From Adineta vaga (taxonomy: Eukaryota > Rotifera), in the NCBI GenBank assembly GCA_021613535.1, contig CP075492.1, positions 12,958,001-13,022,000 on the forward strand: DNA of 64,000 nt. Direction: 5' to 3'. Under the pieces are notes generated by a model. It ran no database searches. It was not told the DNA's origin and saw nothing but the letters and a program-made list of their open reading frames with translations. The translations under genes and the position numbers were made by a program. Each line of letters starts with the position of its first letter. Position 1 is the first letter of the stretch. Below, one piece after another: positions 26,947 through 39,606 of the stretch.

Positions 26947-28608
26947 TTGCATAGTTCCTGTTGTCAAGTCAAGTGACCGTCTTGTCTACCAGACCGTTAT
27001 CTTTCCCTTGCCTTCTTCTCAACAAATTGAACATGTCCACCCAAAACCACTAATCGAATTACCTCTACACATATGTTCGTCTTCTTCTTGTTTTTCTTTC
27101 ACCAATATATACACTTAACATACAATCTCTTTCTCAATTACAACTACCACTACTTCTTCACCCTCACACACATACATTCAGATAACTCAACTCCATCAAA
27201 CATCTGTTTTGACTACCATCACCACTATTATTTCGATATCGATAAATTATGTTCAACTTTAACAAAGATAAGACAACATTCAAATCGTCTCTCCTCATAC
27301 TAATACACACATACACATAAAAACGACCATTAATCGTCACCAATCGTTCTCATTCTCTCACTCTCTATCACACACACACACACACACATAGACATCTCAA
27401 TATTAATAGATTGATAACCTTTTTCTTCTTTTCCTTCTCTCCTGTTTCATTCACGATTCAATGCATTTCCGGCTACATTCTATATTTCATTTCATTGCAT
27501 CGCAGTGCATTCATCTAATCACCATCATCATTGCTCAATTGAAAAAAAAGCTAACAAAAAATAGACAAGAAAGATGGTCATTCTCAATTGAGTCTTCTGC
27601 TCAAGGGTAACTTATCATCATCATCATCATCATTATTATTATTCTGTCTCCTCTTCTTTTCCATTTCCTTCACTTGACCAAGATTAAAATAATCTTTTTC
27701 GTCTTTTCTTCTTTTCTTCTTGTATCCAATTCCAATGTGTTCATCTCAGACGACATTGGAGACACTTGTTGAAAAACGATTCTCATCATGATTTCCGCTC
27801 CAAATCTTGTGTATGGACAGTACAACAAAGTTAAGTACTGAGGATCACGCACAACCACTTCTATCTCCCCTCCCCTGCTCTTCTTTTTCTTCTTCTCCTA
27901 TCTTGCTTTTCATTTTTATTTCTATTTCAACATTACATTCATCCACACACAGAGAGAGAGAGAGAAAAAAAAGAATCTAATTACAAAGTGATCATCATTG
28001 TTTAGTCTGAAAACAGATCGACAATGATAGAAGTGAAATTGAATTTTCGCCTTCTTCCTCTTACGACATACTCTCAGGAAGAACACTAAATTATAATCTC
28101 TCCTTCTCTTCTCTTCTCTCTTCCCCTCTGATCGAGAGGAGATTGACAACAAAGATATATGTCCCTCTTTCCTTCTCTTTCTCTCTTTCTCTCTCTTGTG
28201 CTTCTCAAGAGTCTATTTTGTGCTCAGCAAGACACTAGTGACGATTTGATGATGATGATGATGACGATGATATAGGCTTATACTATGTATAAGTATGTAT
28301 ATGTATACAAACAGAATGAATCTGAATCTAAATGAGTGAGCGAGTGAGTGAATGAATGAGTGAGAATATGGATGGAGTTGATTGAATAAATGAAGACACT
28401 TGTAATGTGTTCTGATGTCGATGTAGACATATTCTCTTCTCTGAAGTGGATATTGATATGTTCACCAATATAAAACACTTTTACAACAATTCATCGAAAC
28501 ACAAAACTAACAAATCATTTCACACACATATCTTTCTTTCTTTCTCTTTTCTTTTCTTTTCCAGATACATCACAAATAAACATCATCATCATCATTATTA
28601 TTATTACA
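26947..28608 (+). promoter_or_regulatory. Cadherin upstream region, copy A (no recognised gene)
   Basis: This 1.66 kb lies inside the left arm and is also present in the right arm. It shows strong strand asymmetry, being pyrimidine-rich on the plus strand. It carries a CA run (about 27370-27389), CAT/ATT triplets (27618-27642) and CT runs. Short frames in it look like shadows. It presumably contains the promoter and 5' UTR of the cadherin; no defined element can be named. Confidence 0.4.
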
Positions 28609-31292
28609 ATGAACATCATCGTCGTTGTTCTGATATTGTCTCTCTTCTCTTCAGCTCTAGTCCAATCTTTTCAAGAACTAACGCTTCAACTTTCGATCAA
28701 AGAAGAACAGCCCAATGGAACACTCATCGTCGATCTCACATCTCATTTTCCATCACTCAACAACACCACTTCACAAGGATATCTAGTGAAATTCGTTCGA
28801 CCATGTCCAAACATCTATCTTGATCAACACAATCCTTTCTTACTTCGTGCTTTGACAATTGATCGTGAAAAACTCTGTCCATATGAACGTGTTTGTTCTT
28901 TCCAATGTCAGTTGTTTCTACAGAAAGATCACATCAATTTCATTCAACTCAAGTTCAACATCGAAGATATCAATGATCATCAAGCAAAGTTTCGCAAACC
29001 AATGTATTCCTATGAACTTGATCAGAATCTTCCTCTCAACTATCATTTACAATTGGAACAAGCTGAAGATCAAGATTATCTTTCTCATCACAACTATTCT
29101 CTCAATTCTTCTCCATTTCCATTTCCATTTCCATTTCGACTGAACTTTGACGAAAACAATCATTTACTTGAGCTGATTCTTGTACACAAACTATCCTTGT
29201 CTCCTCGAAAACATGCATTTGAATTGATTGTTTCATCGAAAGATGAGAATGGAAACGAGAAAGAAGATGATCGATGTGTGATTGAACTCGAAATCTTATC
29301 AAATGAAGAAAAGAATTCCTTTCCACCTGAATTCCAGTCCAAAGTCTATCAGTTCATCGTTTCCAATCCAAATCAGACGTTCATCGGACAAGTTCACGTG
29401 ATTGAGAAAGATCAAGTATTCTATCGTTTAATCTCATCCAATGAACAGAATCTCGATCTATTTCAAGTCAATGAACGAACTGGCGAAATCTTTCTCAAAC
29501 AAAAACCATCAGAATCTAATCTCAACGAAAACTATGAACTATTCATCGAAGCATTCTATCCAAACTATCTATCATCCTTGACAACTGTACAGATCTTTGT
29601 TAATCTCACTCATTCTTCATCTGTTTCTCAACAAGATTATTTTATTGAAATTCTCATTCCAAAACTGTTTCAAAAGAATGCATCCAATCTCAATGCAATT
29701 TATCTGCAAGAAAACACGTCGGTTCCATTAACGCTTCTCCAATTGTTCATTTCAACTTCGTCCTTGTCTCTTCTCGATATTTCAATGACATCGTCGATAT
29801 CGATGGATTTTCGTGAATACTTTTCATTGAAACAACTCGATGGTGATGATCAACAATCATTGGAACTGATTCTCATCAGACCATTTGATTATGAAATTAT
29901 TCAACAATTTCATCTCGATTTTCTTCTCAATCCATTCAATTTCACAAGAAAATCATTCGATGTTTTCATTGAGAATATCAATGATTGTCAACCACATTTT
30001 GATCAAGAGCAATTTCACTTTCAAATCCAAGAAAATAATCCATTTCCTCTTCTTCTTCATACTTTTCATGCTCTTGATCCCGATCAGTTGAACAATGATC
30101 TCGTTTATGAAATGCAAACTCAAGGTAACTCTCCCTTTTCATTCATCACAAATAAATCAGAACGATGTTGTTTTTCTTTCATCTAGATCAATATGCTTTT
30201 GTATTGAATGCAACAAGTGGTCAATTGTGGATTGCAAAAGCATTGGATCGCGAAGTACAATCACAATACTCTCTCTTGATTTGTGTGTTCGATCAACGCT
30301 TTCGAACATGTTCATCAGTCAACATTGATATTCGAGATGAAAATGATAACATTTGTTCATTTAATTCATCATCGTTGACACTCAATGTCAATGAAAATCT
30401 TCCACCCTACACTTTTCTCACACAACTTCAAGCATTCGATCCTGATTATCGAGAGAATGCTACACTTCACTATGACTTTGTTACATCGACATCCTATCTC
30501 ACTCTGAATTCATCCAATGGTTGGCTTCAAACATCATCCTCACAAATGTTTGATTATGAAATGATTCAGAAATATGCCATTACCATCAAAGCTTGTGATA
30601 ATATTCATTCATCTCCATCATTATGTTGTTATTTACATCTTAATATTCATTTGAATGATCTCGATGATAATCAACCCTATCTGATTTATCCAGCCAATAC
30701 CGATGAGCTGTTGATTATTAATTATACAAGCAAAACGATGCCTCAACTCAAAGCATTTGATAATGATATCGAAACGAAGAATCGTTTGATTTCATATGAA
30801 ATCGTTGGTGGATCATTGAATTCATCACTTGCAATAGATTTTCAATCAGGTCAATTACATCTTCTCTACAAACAATTACCATTATATGGAACATTAATCA
30901 TTTCACTTGCATCACAAACCATTGTTCATTTGACTCTTCTTATTCATGATCATGAAACTGATCCACAACTGTTTCTTCTCTCAGTTGAACGACGAAGAGA
31001 AGCATCATCATCATCACTAATTGTATCAACATTATCTTCACCTTTATTTTATTTGATAGTGTCAATTTGTATTGGAATCAGTATTTTAATTCTCACTCCG
31101 ATTGTATTGATGTTTTATTTTTGTAAACAAAAGTCTCATCATGAGAATAATCCATTGATGACTACGCCGTCAACAACGACACTTTCTGCTCGATCGATAT
31201 CGACGACAGGTGGAATATTGGCAAAGAAACTGTGTGAGACGTATTATTCGTTTGAAGAGACGGCTAATCATGCATCAGTCATTGCAGTGTAA
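28609..31292 (+). CDS. Cadherin (protocadherin-like), copy A
   Basis: Two exons (28609-30124, 30187-31292; 62-base intron) encode 873 residues. A signal peptide (MNIIVVVLILSLFSSALVQS) is followed by about six to seven cadherin repeats. Calcium-site linkers include IEDINDH, IENINDC, IRDENDN and LNDLDDN, and repeats end in DPDQ or DPDYRENA. Some repeats lack complete calcium motifs. A single membrane helix (FYLIVSICIGISILILTPIV) precedes a cytoplasmic tail of about 60 residues without a recognised catenin-binding site. Likely role: calcium-dependent homophilic adhesion or recognition at the cell surface. It lies wholly in the left palindrome arm and converges on its twin. Confidence 0.9.
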
Positions 31293-31298
31293 TAAATT

Positions 31299-34200
31299 AT
31301 CTTTTTTCTTTTTGTTTGGTTTTATTTTATATTATCTGTATGTGTGTACAAAATAAAAAATAGTTTTGAATGTTTTATATACGAGAAAATAGAATTTCTC
31401 TGATGCACCATATATTTCAAAGTCAATCTGTGAGACTTGTAACATGGTTATATCAATGAATAAGTAATGGACTTTATATCATACGTGCATTGTCGTTGAC
31501 CTATCTAGGTGCATGAAATAAACTTGTATTTTTAATAATAGTATCGAGTCGAACTTTCGCTCTTTCTTAGAGTACATTGGTTTGTGACAAAAGAGAGAGG
31601 AAATGAAGAACTATCTGTACGTGAATATCTCCATTAATTCAGAAAGGATTTCGAAATGAAGAAAATGTGTGTCGTTATAGTTATCATCGATACTATATAG
31701 GTATAACTTTTCTCTTTACTAATGTTCGTGAATGAATACGCGAAATTATACATATATATCATTTATATACAGATTAAAGCAGTGAAGACTTCCAAACTTG
31801 AGTCATACAAATCTGAATTTGAATAGATAAAAGATATTAGTCTGATTCTTAGTTAATCTAATTGATCAGAGGAAAATGAAATAGTTTTGTCATGAGAATA
31901 GTCAAATGGTAAAATTAACCTTCACACAAACACGGTTGAAAATCAAAAGCAAGAGATCATGAATCAATATTGCTACGAAGTAAATCTTAATTTTCTCTAG
32001 TCTGCCATCAATGATAATAATGATCTTTATGTAGGATATCTTTGTGCATGATTCGACTATTTACAGGACGTATTCGTTCCAACTCTGATCACATTGGTTC
32101 CGAATTGAGCAACTCAATACACTTTATAAATCTGACTGACTTGAATCAAACTGAATTCACGAATAACTTTACATGTAATTGCGTTAAGTGTAGAGAAAAA
32201 CCTTTTTATATGTCATTCTTGTAGAAGTTCCAAGAATATGAGAGTGAATTTAGACGTCTCTGTTCATTTTCACTTACATCCTTTTCTTCTAATTAAAATA
32301 CACAATAACTCAGTAGCAAATTGCAAAGAAAGCTATGAAAACGAAAGAGACTTACGACTGATCGGAAAGAGCATTTTTTATGTTGATGGAATCCGTATAC
32401 ACAAAAAGAAAGAAGACAATCTTTCTCTTAACCTAATTGTACATTTTGTCATAGTTTTGATGTCAATTGTTGTTAAAAATAATGATTTACCTTGAGTAGA
32501 TGAACTCGATAGAATGTGAAATGATGATATTAGCAAATATAGAAAACTAACAATTGAATCAAATTTACAAGCAATTTGTTAATAGAATTGACATAGTTGA
32601 ATCCAATCTTTTCCTTTAATAGTTTGTTCTTCTAATGTCCGAGAATTTCCTCCTTTTGTTGATGATGTGGCGATGAACCAACATAAAGAATAATAACAAT
32701 TGTTTTCGCATCGATTAAATCATATCTAGAACTTTATTTAATGCCGTTTTTGTTGCTTTGGGACAATCATCACCACCAATTAGTTGTATATTATGAAGAA
32801 ATATAAATAATTCATCGATATCATTCGTATAACCAGAAAAATTTGTCACTTCATCACTTGATCATAATCGCGATGCTCTTAGAGAAAAGTAGAGTATTCT
32901 CATATCTTATTATTTTAATATTATATTTACAAAGAATAGCAAGTTCTGATTTGATTTGTGCCCTTAATTTCATGATGGATGCAAATTGGTAAAGAGGTAA
33001 GTAAGTAAATTAAAAAACGCACCCATGGATCCTTTTGTATCAGAATCTCGTGAAGATTTAGACATGTTTTGTGATTTGAAAAACTCTTGTTGAAAAAATA
33101 GCGTTTGTACAGAATCGATATTTTCTTTTTCTTCGACTTAATTATCACGTAAATGACGTGATTTACAAGGCTGATATAACAATAGAAATGTATCGAATAT
33201 CATAACATCGAGTAAATATTATTTCGGTGATTTTGTGTACAAAAAAATTGAAAAAATTTATACAGATTATTCAAAAATCATTTTAATCGAATGTCATATG
33301 AAAGTTGCTCGTTTTACATGAGAATAAAAAACGTTTTTCAATAATAAATCCTTTCTCAAATTGTTGAATCAGCAATGAGGGTTTTTATTCATCATTTCCT
33401 ATGGTTTTCTTATTATCTGTAAAATACTTGATAATCTTTTGGTTAAATATGTCGGTTGCAAAGAAACTGGCATCAAAAGAAGTCAGTTTGATTGTTATCT
33501 GAAAGAAAATGGCTCAAAACATTCTTCAATCGATTTGCGGCTAGAAAACCTTGACCGATTTAAGTATGACAATTATCATTTAAAAGTTCATCCTCGATTG
33601 TCAATGTATTGTACTTCAATAACAAAAATGAAATCTTAATCACAATTGAATCAGTAATAATATTGTTCATTGATAAGTAAATGTCTTTGCTACGAATAGA
33701 ATAAATATGGACAAATTATATCTTTGCAATATTTAGCTTATTGATCCCGAACTGTATTATTCAATTGATATGTTAATAAAATGACACGACTATGAAAATT
33801 CTCGGTATTCTTTAAAACCCGTTTTATGATCAACGTATAGAAGATTTAGTACATGCACTCAGCTAATACAATAGAAATCTTGAATATCTGTATATGAATT
33901 ACAATAATTTAATAACAAATGAGTATATCGATATTTTAAAATGCGGTCTTTAATCAGATTCAATCGTTAAAAGATACACAACGTCTCAAATAAGCTACAG
34001 GAGAAAGAACATATTTCTAAATCATCAATTTCAACAAAATAAATATCTTTTATAGATGAAACGAACAATATTGATAATACATATTATTTCTCGAGAATGA
34101 AGTTGAGAATTGTACATAATGGAAACACATACATCAATATTTTTGAAAAGGTCTAAAATGATTATTAAATATTCACATCTTGAAGAGCAGCTGTTTTTCA

Positions 34201-35012
34201 TTGGTATACGCAACACTTTTTTCTCGGAAAAGAATGTAACTGAGATTATTTTTTCTTCACCCACACTTCCATTATCAACATATTTCCAAAAAATATACTT
34301 TCAAATGTAGGACGCGCTGTACATGGTATTATGTAAGAATACTTGTTTTTAAAACTACAATTCATCGTGTTTTGATTTAGACAATATATAAACGCATTTC
34401 TTTCAAGGTGATATGATCTACAAGTATATCATCGCATTAGATCTACATACTATATTTCATTATCTGAGAAGCTGTTTTAAACAAATTCAAAGTTCCCAAA
34501 TTTGTTATAATATAAATGTTTACCAGAACAGAAATCATGTGAGAATATTACTCACACAATACAGATCATACTCTCATGAAAATGATTTCAATTATCAACA
34601 GTAGAATCTCAACAATGTAGACCCAAAACACAATGACATTTCGTATTTTCTTTCTTCTAAGAGAGAAAAACAACAAAATCAGTCAATTCTTATTTTATGA
34701 GAAAACCATGAACTGTTATTGACTCCTTTAACAATCATAATTGGTAGACTATTGTCGTTGATATTGTATTCGAGAATCTCTAGTTTCCATTTTCGTTCTC
34801 ATACTGAGTAAGAATGTATGTGACGTCAAAACCTTTCACACAAAAGTTATCACCTACTAACACGTTGCCCATCAAACAAATCAAATATCATCCATCCACC
34901 CATGATTCCGAACCTCCTCTACGATACATGGTTTCTTCTATACAAAGTACAGTTTAGAGTATATATATATATTTATTTATTTCGCACACTCAAATATAAA
35001 TACAAATAAAAA
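31299..35012. other. Spacer of the inverted repeat
   Basis: This 3714 bases of single-copy AT-rich DNA separates the arms. No intact gene is supported. A decayed vWA-domain fragment lies on the minus strand at 32540-32890. A hairpin (ATCACGT/ACGTGAT) lies near 33145-33165. Confidence 0.6.
32540..32890 (-). pseudogene. Decayed von Willebrand A-domain fragment
   Basis: Read on the minus strand, three frames in order give RDYDQV (about 32858-32872), then VTNFSGYTNDIDELFIFL and GGDDCPKATKTALNKVL (about 32720-32855). DLIDAKTIVIILYVGSSPHH follows (about 32660-32721), then KGKDWIQLCQFY with a stop. The order YRD...F...ID..F...GGDDCPE-like...A...TIVIIL is that of vWA domains of the VWKA type. At least two frame changes and stops show it is dead. 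The call rests on pattern memory. Confidence 0.5.
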
Positions 35013-35018
35013 AATTTA

Positions 35019-37705
35019 TTACACTGCAATGACTGATGCATGATTAGCCGTCTCTTCAAACGAATAATACGTCTCACACAGTTTCTTTGCCAATATTCCA
35101 CCTGTCGTCGATATCGATCGAGCAGAAAGTGTCGTTGTTGACGGCGTAGTCATCAATGGATTATTCTCATGATGAGACTTTTGTTTACAAAAATAAAACA
35201 TCAATACAATCGGAGTGAGAATTAAAATACTGATTCCAATACAAATTGACACTATCAAATAAAATAAAGGTGAAGATAATGTTGATACAATTAATGATGA
35301 TGATGCTTCTCTTCGTCGTTCAACTGAAAGAAGAAACAGTTGTGGATCAGTTTCATGATCATGAATAAGAAGAGTCAAATGAACAATGGTTTGTGATGCA
35401 AGCGAAATGATTAATGTTCCATATAATGGTAATTGTTTGTAGAGAAGATGTAATTGACCTGAATGAAAATCTATTGCAAGTGATGAATTCAATGATCCAC
35501 CAACGATTTCATATGAAATCAAACGATTCTTCATTTCGATATCATTATCAAATGCTTTGAGTTGAGGCATCGTTTTGCTTGTATAATTTATGATCAACAG
35601 CTCATCTGTATTGGCTGGATAAATCAGATAGGGTTGATTATCATCCAGATCATTCAAATGAATATTAAGATGTAAATAACAGCATAATGATGGAGATGAA
35701 TGAATATTATCACAAGCTTTGATGGTAATGGCATATTTCTGAATCATTTCATAATCAAACATTTGTGAGGGTGATGTTTGAATCCAACCATTGGATGAAT
35801 TCAGAGTGAGATAGGATGTCGATGAGACAAAGTCATAGTGAAGTGTAGCATTCTCTCGATAATCAGGATCGAATGCTTGAAGTTGTGTGAGAAAAGTGTA
35901 GGGTGGAAGATTTTCATTGATATTGAGTGTCAACGATGATGAATTAAATGAACAAATGTTATCATTTTCATCTCGAATATCAATGTTGACTGATGAACAT
36001 GTTCGAAAGCGTTGATCGAACACACAAACCAAGAAAGAATATTGTGATTGTACTTCGCGATCCAATGCTTTTGCAATCCACAATTGACCACTTGTTGCAT
36101 TCAATGCAAAAGCATCTTGATCTAGATGAAAGAAAAACAACAACATCGTTCCGATTTATTTGTGATGAATGAAAAAGGAGAGTTACCTTGAGTTTGCATT
36201 TCATAAATGAGATCATTGTTCAACTGATCGGGATCAAGAGCATGAAAAGTATGAAGAAGAAGAGGAAATGGATTATTTTCTTGGATTTGAAAATGAAATT
36301 GCTCTTGATCAAAATGTGGTTGACAATCATTGATATTCTCAATGAAAACATCGAATGATTTTCTTGTGAAATTGAATGGATTGAGAAGAAAATCGAGATG
36401 AAATTGTTGAATGATTTCATAATCGAATGGTTTGACGAGAATCAGTTCCAATGATTGTTGATCATCACCATCGAGTTGTTTCAACGAAAAGTATTCACGA
36501 AAATCCATCGATATCCACGATGTCATTGAAATATCGAGAAGCGACAAGGACGAAGTTGAAATGAACAATTGAAGAAGTGTCAATGGAACCGACGTGTTTT
36601 CTTGCAGATAAATTGCATTGAGATTGGAGGCATTCTTTTGAAATAGTTTTGGAATGAGAATTTCAATAAAATAATCTTGTTGAGAAACAGACGAAGAATG
36701 AGTGAGATTAACAAAGATCTGTACAGTTGTCAAAGATGAGAGATAGTTTGGATAGAAGGCTTCGATGAATAGTTCATAGTTTTCGTTGAGATTAGATTCT
36801 GATGGTTTTTGTTTGAGAAAGATTTCGCCAGTTCGTTCATTGACTTGAAATAGATCGAGATTCTGTTCATTGGATGAGATTAAACGATAGAATACTTGAT
36901 CTTTCTCAACCACGTGAACTTGTCCGATGAATGTCTGATTTGGATTGGAAACGATGAACTGATAGAATTTGGACTGGAATTCAGGTGGAAACGAATTCTT
37001 TTCTTCATTTGATAAGATTTCGAGTTCAATCACACATCGATCATCTTCTTTCTCGTCTCCATTCTCATCTTTCGATGAAACAATCAATTCAAATGCATAT
37101 TTTCGAGGAGACAAGGGTAGTTTGTCTACAAGAATCAGCTCAAGTAAATGATTGTTTTCGTCGAAGTTCAATCGAAATGGAAATGGAAATGGAAATGGAG
37201 AAGAAGAATTGAGAGAATAGTTGTGATGAGAAAGATAATCTTGATCTTCAGCTTGTTCCAATTGTAAATGATAGTTGAGAGGAAGATTCTGATCAAGTTC
37301 ATAGGAATACATTGGTTTGCGAAACTTTGCTTGATGATCATTGATATCTTCGATGCTGAACTTGAGTTGAATGAAATTGATGTGATCTTTCTGTAGAAAC
37401 AACTGACATTGAAAAGAACAAACACGTTCATATGGACAGAGTTTTTCACGATCAATCATCAAAGCACGAAGTAAGAAAGGATTGTGATGATCAAGATAGA
37501 TGTTTGGACATGGTCGAACGAATTTCACTAGATATCCTTGTGAAGTGGTGTTGTTGAATGATGGAAAATGCGATGTGAGATCGACGATGAGTGTTCCATT
37601 TGGTTGTTCTTCTTTGATCGAAAGTTGAAGCGAAAGTTCTTGAAAAGATTGGACTAGAGCTGAAGAGAAGAGAGACAATATCAGAACAACGACGATGATG
37701 TTCAT
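35019..37705 (-). CDS. Cadherin (protocadherin-like), copy B
   Basis: The mirror copy of the left-arm gene has exons 37705-36187 and 36121-35019, again 873 residues, with intact start, splice sites and stop. Compared with copy A it has about 20 substitutions, for example FPSF for FPSL, DHHN for DQHN, SWISM for SSISM and ILVKP for ILIRP. It gains one Ser before the FPFPFPF stretch and loses one Ser before the membrane helix, so the length is equal. Signal peptide, repeats, helix and tail are all kept. Both copies therefore look functional. Transcription runs toward the spacer, facing copy A. Confidence 0.9.
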
Positions 37706-39374
37706 TGTAATAATAATAATAATAATGATGATGATGTTTATTTGTGATGTATCTGGAAAAGAAAAGAAAAGAAAAGAGAAAGAAAGATATGTCTGTGAAA
37801 TGATTTGTTAGTTTTGTGTTTCGATGAATTGTTGTAAAAGTGTTTTATATTGATGAACATATCAATATCCACTTCAGAGAAGAGAATATGTCTACATCGA
37901 CATCAGAACACATTACAAGTGTCTTCATTTATTCAATCAACTCCATCCATATTCTCACTCATTCACTCACTCACACATTTAGATTCAGATTCATTCTGTT
38001 TGTATACACATACATACTTATACATAATATAAGCCTATATCATCGTCATCATCATCATCATCAAATCGTCACTAGTGTCTTGCTGAGCACAAAATAGACT
38101 CTTGAGAAGCACAAGAGAGAGAGAGAGAGAAGGAAAGAGGGACATATATCTTTGTTGTCAATCTCCTCTCGATCAGAGGGGGAGAGAGAAGAGAAGGAGA
38201 GAAGGAGAGATTATAATTTAGTGTTCTTCCTGAGAGTATGTCGTAAGAGGAAGAAGGCGAAAATTCAATTTCACTTCTATCATTGTCGATCTGTTTTCAG
38301 ACTAAACAATGATGATCACTTTGTAATTAGATTCTTTTTTTTTCTCTCTCTCTCTCTGTATGTGGGTGAATGTAATGTTGAAATAGAAATAAAAATGAAA
38401 AGAGAGATAGAAGAAGAAGAAGAGGGGAGGAGAGATAGAAGTGGTTGTGCGTGATCCTCAGTACTTAACTTTGTTGTACTGTCCATACACATGATTTGGA
38501 GCGGAAATCATGATGAGAATCGTTTTTCAACAAGTGTCTCCAATGTCGTCTGAGATGAACACATTGGAATTGGATACAAGAAGAAGAAAAGAAGAAAAGA
38601 CGAAAAAGATTATTTTAATCTTGGTCAAGTGAAGGAAATGGAAAAGAAGAGGAGACAGAATAATAATGATGATGATGATGATGATGATAAGTTACCCTTG
38701 AGCAGAAGACTCAATTGAGAATGACCATCTTTCTTTTCTATTTTTTGTTAGCTTTTTTTCAATTGAGCAATGATGATGGTGATTAGATGAATGCACTGCG
38801 ATGCAATGAAATGAAATATAGAATGTAGCCGGAAATGCATTGAATCGTGAATGAAACAGGAGAGAAGGAAAAGAAGAAAAAGGTTATCAATCTATTAATA
38901 TTGAGATGTCTATGTGTGTGTGTGTGTGTGTGTGTGATAGAGAGTGAGAGAATGAGAACGATTGGTGACGATTAATGGTCGTTTTTATGTGTGTGTATGT
39001 GTGTATTAGTATGAGGAGAGACGATTTGAATGTTGTCTTATCTTTGTTAAAGTTGAACATAATTTATCGATATCGAAATAATAGTGGTGATGGTAGTCAA
39101 AACAGATGTTTGATGGAGTTGAGTTATCTGAATGTATGTGTGTGAGGGTGAAGAAGTAGTGGTAGTTGTAATTGAGAAAGAGATTGTATGTTAAGTGTAT
39201 ATATTGGTGAAAGAAAAACAAGAAGAAGAAGAAGAAGAAGACGAACATATGTGTAGAGGTAATTCGATTAGTGGTTTTGGGTGGACATGTTGAATTTGTT
39301 GAGAAGAAGGCAAGGGAAAGATAACGGTCTGGTAGACAAGACGGTCACTTGACTTGACAACAGGAACTATGCAA
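37706..39374 (-). promoter_or_regulatory. Cadherin upstream region, copy B (no recognised gene)
   Basis: The reverse-complement counterpart of 26947-28608, with the same microsatellites at different lengths. It presumably holds the promoter of copy B. No defined element was recognised. Confidence 0.4.
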
Positions 39375-39606
39375 CTGTCGAAATCAGTTATGTGTCTTTA
39401 ATAAAGTTTTGAATATGTCAACTAATGTTCCATACATATCTAATTGATGATCAGTTGAATTGTCTGTTGATTTCTTTTTCTCCGGAACTTGTATTGAATG
39501 TAAAAACATGTACAATCAGAGAATAGAAAAGATGAGATGTATTTTTCGGATTGGCTTTAAGGATTGCTTTATTAGCGAAAAAATAGACACTCTGTTAAAA
39601 AATAGT

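Larger units (their letters stand above)
26947..31298 (+). repeat. Left arm of a long inverted repeat (palindrome)
   Basis: This 4352-base arm is matched in reverse complement by 35013-39374. The outer edge (TTGCATAGTTCCTGTTGTC) and the inner edge (stop codon plus AATAAATT) are both sharp. A by-eye comparison of the first 200 coding bases of the cadherin gave 6 mismatches (about 97% identity). The arm contains a full cadherin gene and about 1.66 kb of upstream DNA including CA, CT and CAT microsatellites. Confidence 0.93.
35013..39374 (-). repeat. Right arm of the long inverted repeat (palindrome)
   Basis: This 4362-base reverse complement of 26947-31298 ends at TGACAACAGGAACTATGCAA, 232 bases from the alkaline phosphatase stop codon. 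Length differences from the left arm are mainly in microsatellites, for example a longer TG run near 38918 and a GAA expansion near 39225-39240. One in-frame serine codon is gained and one lost in the cadherin. Confidence 0.93.

Noticed and set aside
27073-28478. Short open frames in the upstream part of the left arm, mirrored in the right arm
   Set aside because: Low-complexity composition, no motifs, and frames that break or change length at microsatellites between the two arms.
29102-29342. Minus-strand frames inside the cadherin gene, mirrored at 36969-37212
   Set aside because: They overlap the cadherin coding exon in antisense and exist only because that exon is open.
33439-33639. Spacer open frame of 66 codons
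   Set aside because: No motif or splice context; length is within chance for AT-rich DNA with alternative starts.
38361-38380. TGTGGG-like string that could suggest a telomeric repeat
   Set aside because: It occurs once only and is part of the duplicated upstream DNA.
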